Of a DNA stretch of 64,000 bases, positions 60,914-64,000 are shown in pieces. Position 1 is the stretch's first letter, and each line of letters opens with the position of its first letter. The translations under genes and the position numbers were made by a program. A model generated the notes under the pieces. It did not search any database and was not told the DNA's origin. It worked only from the letters and a program-made list of their open reading frames with translations. This DNA is from Mytilus edulis (Eukaryota; Mollusca; Bivalvia; Mytilida; Mytilidae): the NCBI RefSeq assembly GCF_963676685.1, contig NC_092348.1, forward strand, positions 22,233,386 through 22,297,385. The letters run 5' to 3'.

Positions 60914-62434
60914 CACATGGAAAAAAGTATTGCAACACCTTGATTTTTTAAAACTTGAAAAATTAGCCTCTTATTTTGGATGGAATATGATAAAATATTT
61001 GTAAAATAATATTGAAACGTAGTTAATGATAACATTGGCATTAAAACGAACAAAAGATGAATAAAAAAAATAATGTTTTATCTGACCAAAATTTTCATAA
61101 CAAAATGAAGTGTTTTATGTACAAAAAAATGCATTTTACAACTTTTACTTTAGTCGAACTTTACAATGTCAGACATTTCAAAATTAATCTTTAGATGATT
61201 GTTCACATCATGATTGATCGTTATACGCCAAAGAATAAGTATTTTGTGCGTAGCCTCCATTCAAACGGATAACTGCATGCATCTTAACGTCTTTTGATTC
61301 CTGCCATAAGTCGACTAATTTGTTGCTAAGGTAGCAGCAACCATTCCAAAAGGGTCCCATATATGCTCGATATATATTGTTCAAATTCGGGTTACGATCG
61401 GGCCAAGGAAGATAAGCCGAATTTCATTGGAGCAATCGATCTTACTCCACGATGCTAATTTCCAACGCTGGCGAGCTCTGCACTATATTGGATACGGGCA
61501 ACTGTGTGTCTGTTCGTAGGCAAAGGTCCCCGAAATGGTTTTATCGCACGATAACCAGTAGCCGATCTCGAACAGTTCTTGTTTAAAGGCTCCTGTATCA
61601 TGTGTATGGTCATCAACCTCTTAGGATTGTATTGTTTTCAATTGGTTTCCTTCTGACCAATCTTCATTATGCTTGACTTTCCCTAGCAGATGTTATCGGG
61701 GGTCTTCTTGATCTCGGAATGTCTTTAACATCGTTTGTTGTCTGATTTTTATTTTCAAAACGACTTATAGTGGAATGGTGACGACCAACAATACGTGCAA
61801 TTGTCACAACGACCTACCTGCTTCTCTTATGCTGATTATCTGCCATCTTGCTGCAGTTATGAGTTGTGGATGACCAATTACAAGGTGAAAATCACATAAC
61901 TTTATAAACTTGGTTATTTAAAGTGTTGAAAACACTGAGGATAAAAACATCTGTTTTATTGTAGAGTACAGTAGCTGCATGTGTAGATAAGAACTTATCG
62001 AGTCGATATTTATTGATTAAACTCAGGTGATATTTAAATAATGTTTAACTAGTTCTATTTCAACAAATTATATCACAAACAAGAATGTGTCCTCAGTACA
62101 CGAATGCCCCACTCGCACTATCATTTTCCATGTTCAGTGGACCGTGAAATTGGGGTAAAAACTCTAATTTGGCATTAAAATTAGAAAGATCATATCATAG
62201 GGGACATGTGTACTAAGTTTGAAGTCGATTGGACTTAAACTTCATCAAAAACTACCTTGACCAAAAACTTTAACCTGAAGCGGGACAGACGGACGGACGA
62301 ACGAACAGACGGACGGACGGACGCACAGACCAGAAAACATAATGACCCTCTACTATCGTAGGTGGGGCATAAAAAATAAAGAGTGTTTTTTAATTTGAAT
62401 TTCAATTTGGTGTTGCAATACTTTTTTCCATGTG
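60914..62434 (-). mobile_element. Tc1-like transposon with decayed transposase and nested repeat
   Basis: Bounded by CACATGGAAAAAAGTATTGC and its inverse (about 26 bp), flanked by TA on both sides. The minus strand near 61810-61680 reads ARIVGRHHSTISRFENKN and VKDIPRSRRPPITSARES, the helix-turn-helix region of Tc1 transposases. Nearer the left end a WPDRNPNLN segment matches the conserved site around the second catalytic aspartate. Stops and frameshifts kill the gene. The family differs from that at 30821-31977. Confidence 0.85.
62085..62370 (+). repeat. GGAC-tailed bivalve repeat nested in the Tc1-like element
   Basis: Direct relative of 1816-2118: AATGCCCCACTCGCACTATC, then CTACCTTGACCAAAAACTTT, then a GGACGGACG microsatellite, ending CTATCGTAGGTGGGGCAT. 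Confidence 0.85.
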
Positions 62435-62479
62435 TATATAAAGAGAACGGCAGCCATCTTGTGAATAAAAGAAATTCAT

Positions 62480-63345
62480 TCAACGGGATTGGATGCATCT
62501 AGTGCCCCTTGGGGTACATATAAATATTTGATAAATGAGAGCTACAATCATCAAGGTTGATGAACAATTAAGACACCTGATCTGTAGTTGACATTCATCG
62601 TACGGTTTTAAATGTGGCCTACGAGGTAGAGCTGAAATAGGATTATCAAATTGCTCAAACCACATCATTAGCGTTTATGTCCAACAGATTTTGATTTAGC
62701 AAATGTTCTACCTGTTCGTGCACAATTGCAGAAATGTCTCTTGTATAAATATTTTCAGTCTATATTTTGAATGTTATCGGCAATTATTATTAAATAATCA
62801 TGGTCGACAATATGGTGGACCACCGCATCCACAGACAAGACTTGTGCCCCGAGCTGCATAGATAACCTGTCGTATTTAGCACAACTTTTTAGAATTTGGA
62901 TCCACAATGCTCTTAAAACTTTGTACTTGTTTGGCTTGATAACCATTTTGATCTGAGCGTCACTGACGAGTCTTTTATGTAGACGAAACGTGCGTCTTGG
63001 GTATAAAACTAAGCCTGGTACCTTTGATAACTATTTACACAAATGGGTCGATGCCACTGCTGGTGGACGTTTCGTCCCCGAGGATATCAGCAGCCAAGTA
63101 GTCAGCACTTCTATGTTGACAGTAATATCAATTATGTAATATATTTTTTTTTATTTCCTGTTTACATTAGTATGAACTTTTTTAATAAGGATATTCTTAT
63201 CCCAGGCATAGTTTCCTTAGTTGTATTTGGCACAACTTTTTGGAATTTTGGACCCCAATGCTCTTAAAACTTTGTACTTGTTTGGCTTAACCTTTATAAC
63301 TATTTTGATCTGATCGTCACTGATGAGTCTTATGTAGACATGTAC
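62480..63345. repeat. Mussel retroelement repeat with an internal direct duplication
   Basis: CACAACTTTTTAGAATTTGG to GTCACTGACGAGTCTT (62880-62975) recurs, diverged, at 63228-63330, about 343 bp apart. Between them lies GATGCCACTGCTGGTGGACG. Inverted relatives lie at 33300-33420. The open frames inside are remnants. Confidence 0.6.
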
Positions 63346-63348
63346 ACC

Positions 63349-64000
63349 CAGGGGTCGAATTTAAGCGTTTTAGTGTACTGGCCAGCCGGACTAGTGGACT
63401 TAAAATCTACTGGTCCGGCTCAAAATTTACTGGTCCTGCAAAAATGACTTTCATTTGATAACCACTAAAAGATATGACAGATGTTTTCCTCTTCTTTATT
63501 CCAGTAGATTTTTGTGCTGTTCTGTTTGTTCATGAGCCAGTACAAAATCTTACTTTAAATTTGAAGATCCCGTTACAAAAATACATTTCTCATCTAGGTC
63601 TGTGACTGCAAATTGTTCACATGTTTAACAATGCATTACATTACGATGGACTTTACAATTTAACCATTCGAGATCTTTTTCCCAGGATATTTTATATTTA
63701 CGTTTTCCTTTGTCAGTTTGAAAAATCTTCTTTTTGAATGTCTCTTAATTAATTAATTTGTTTTGCCCGGCGTTTTAACTCCATCCAAAAATGTCCACAT
63801 TTTGTGTTGTTGTGTAGTACACTCACCTGAGATATTAATTAAATACTTTTAAAATAGTACCCCCAGTACCCTAGGTAAAAATAATTTCTCAGGTTTATTT
63901 TTTTGTAAACAAACCGAGATAGAGATGCAATCAGTGCTTTTTACGAAAATTTCTACTGGTCCGCCGGACCACAAGCTGACAAATTCTACTGGTCTCAGAC
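63349..64000. mobile_element. Probable hAT-like element, cut by the window edge
   Basis: CAGGGGTCGAATTTAAGCG at 63349 looks like a hAT terminus. CTACTGGTCCG and GTCCGCCGGACCA-like words recur at 63400-63440 and 63955-63990. The other end is outside the window, so no target duplication can be tested. Confidence 0.4.

Noticed and set aside
1-64000. LTR retrotransposon, CRISPR array, tRNA or rRNA gene
   Set aside because: I looked for paired long terminal repeats, spacer-repeat arrays, B-box words and rRNA text and saw none. The direct repeats found are tandem or belong to non-LTR families.

Overview
The window is animal nuclear DNA, AT-rich and gene-poor, and the repeats point to a marine mussel (Mytilus or a close relative). 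No species call is possible. The evidence is short exons split by kilobase introns with GT/AG borders, remains of many eukaryotic transposon classes, and repeat families I recognise from bivalve and mussel genomes: a 3' module ending in a TTTTGTGATTTTACTTTTT-like tail, the GACG/GGAC-tailed repeat, and the family bounded by CTAGAGGCTC and CAGGTGAGC. Nothing looks bacterial, and I see no operon, CRISPR array, rRNA or tRNA gene.

Two host genes can be assembled, both on the minus strand. Gene 1 (16374 down to 2750) has eleven small coding exons whose splice phases all agree. They encode a 351-residue coiled-coil protein resembling the C20orf96/DUF4618 family. Gene 2 (48518 down to 37021) has four coding exons, all joined in phase 0. 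They encode a 588-residue type I membrane protein with a signal peptide, a cysteine-rich ectodomain, one membrane span, and a long acidic/serine-rich tail with an ITAM-like tyrosine pair and several Grb2-type and ITIM-type tyrosine motifs. It looks like a non-enzymatic signalling receptor I cannot match to a known family.

Layout. 1-2.1 kb: a 167-bp satellite and dispersed repeats. 2.7-16.4 kb: gene 1, whose introns hold a piggyBac-like insertion inside another repeat, a foldback element, a pogo/Tigger-like element, a hAT element, retroelement 3' ends and a MITE. 17-24.5 kb: a LINE split by a second hAT element, a SINE-like repeat split by a 58-bp MITE, a long hairpin, and reverse-transcriptase remains. 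25.4-29.7 kb: a nearly full-length PIF/Harbinger transposon with a frameshifted DDE transposase, a convergent MADF-type gene, and unusual subterminal arrays of CGTA cores spaced close to one DNA helical turn. 30.8-34.5 kb: a dead Tc1-like element and a 612-bp inverted duplication. 35-36.8 kb: retroelement 3' ends. 37-48.5 kb: gene 2. 48.5-64 kb: a Penelope-like retroelement with two 5'-truncated relatives, LINE fragments, an unclassified coding-like locus interrupted by two transposons, a four-unit repeat array, a second Tc1-like element, and the start of a third hAT-like element at the right edge.

The two genes show no sign of working together. Most of the biology in the window is layered transposition, and several insertions can be ordered because target duplications or empty sites are visible. 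Exon models come from splice signals and reading phase only; no transcript or database evidence was available.
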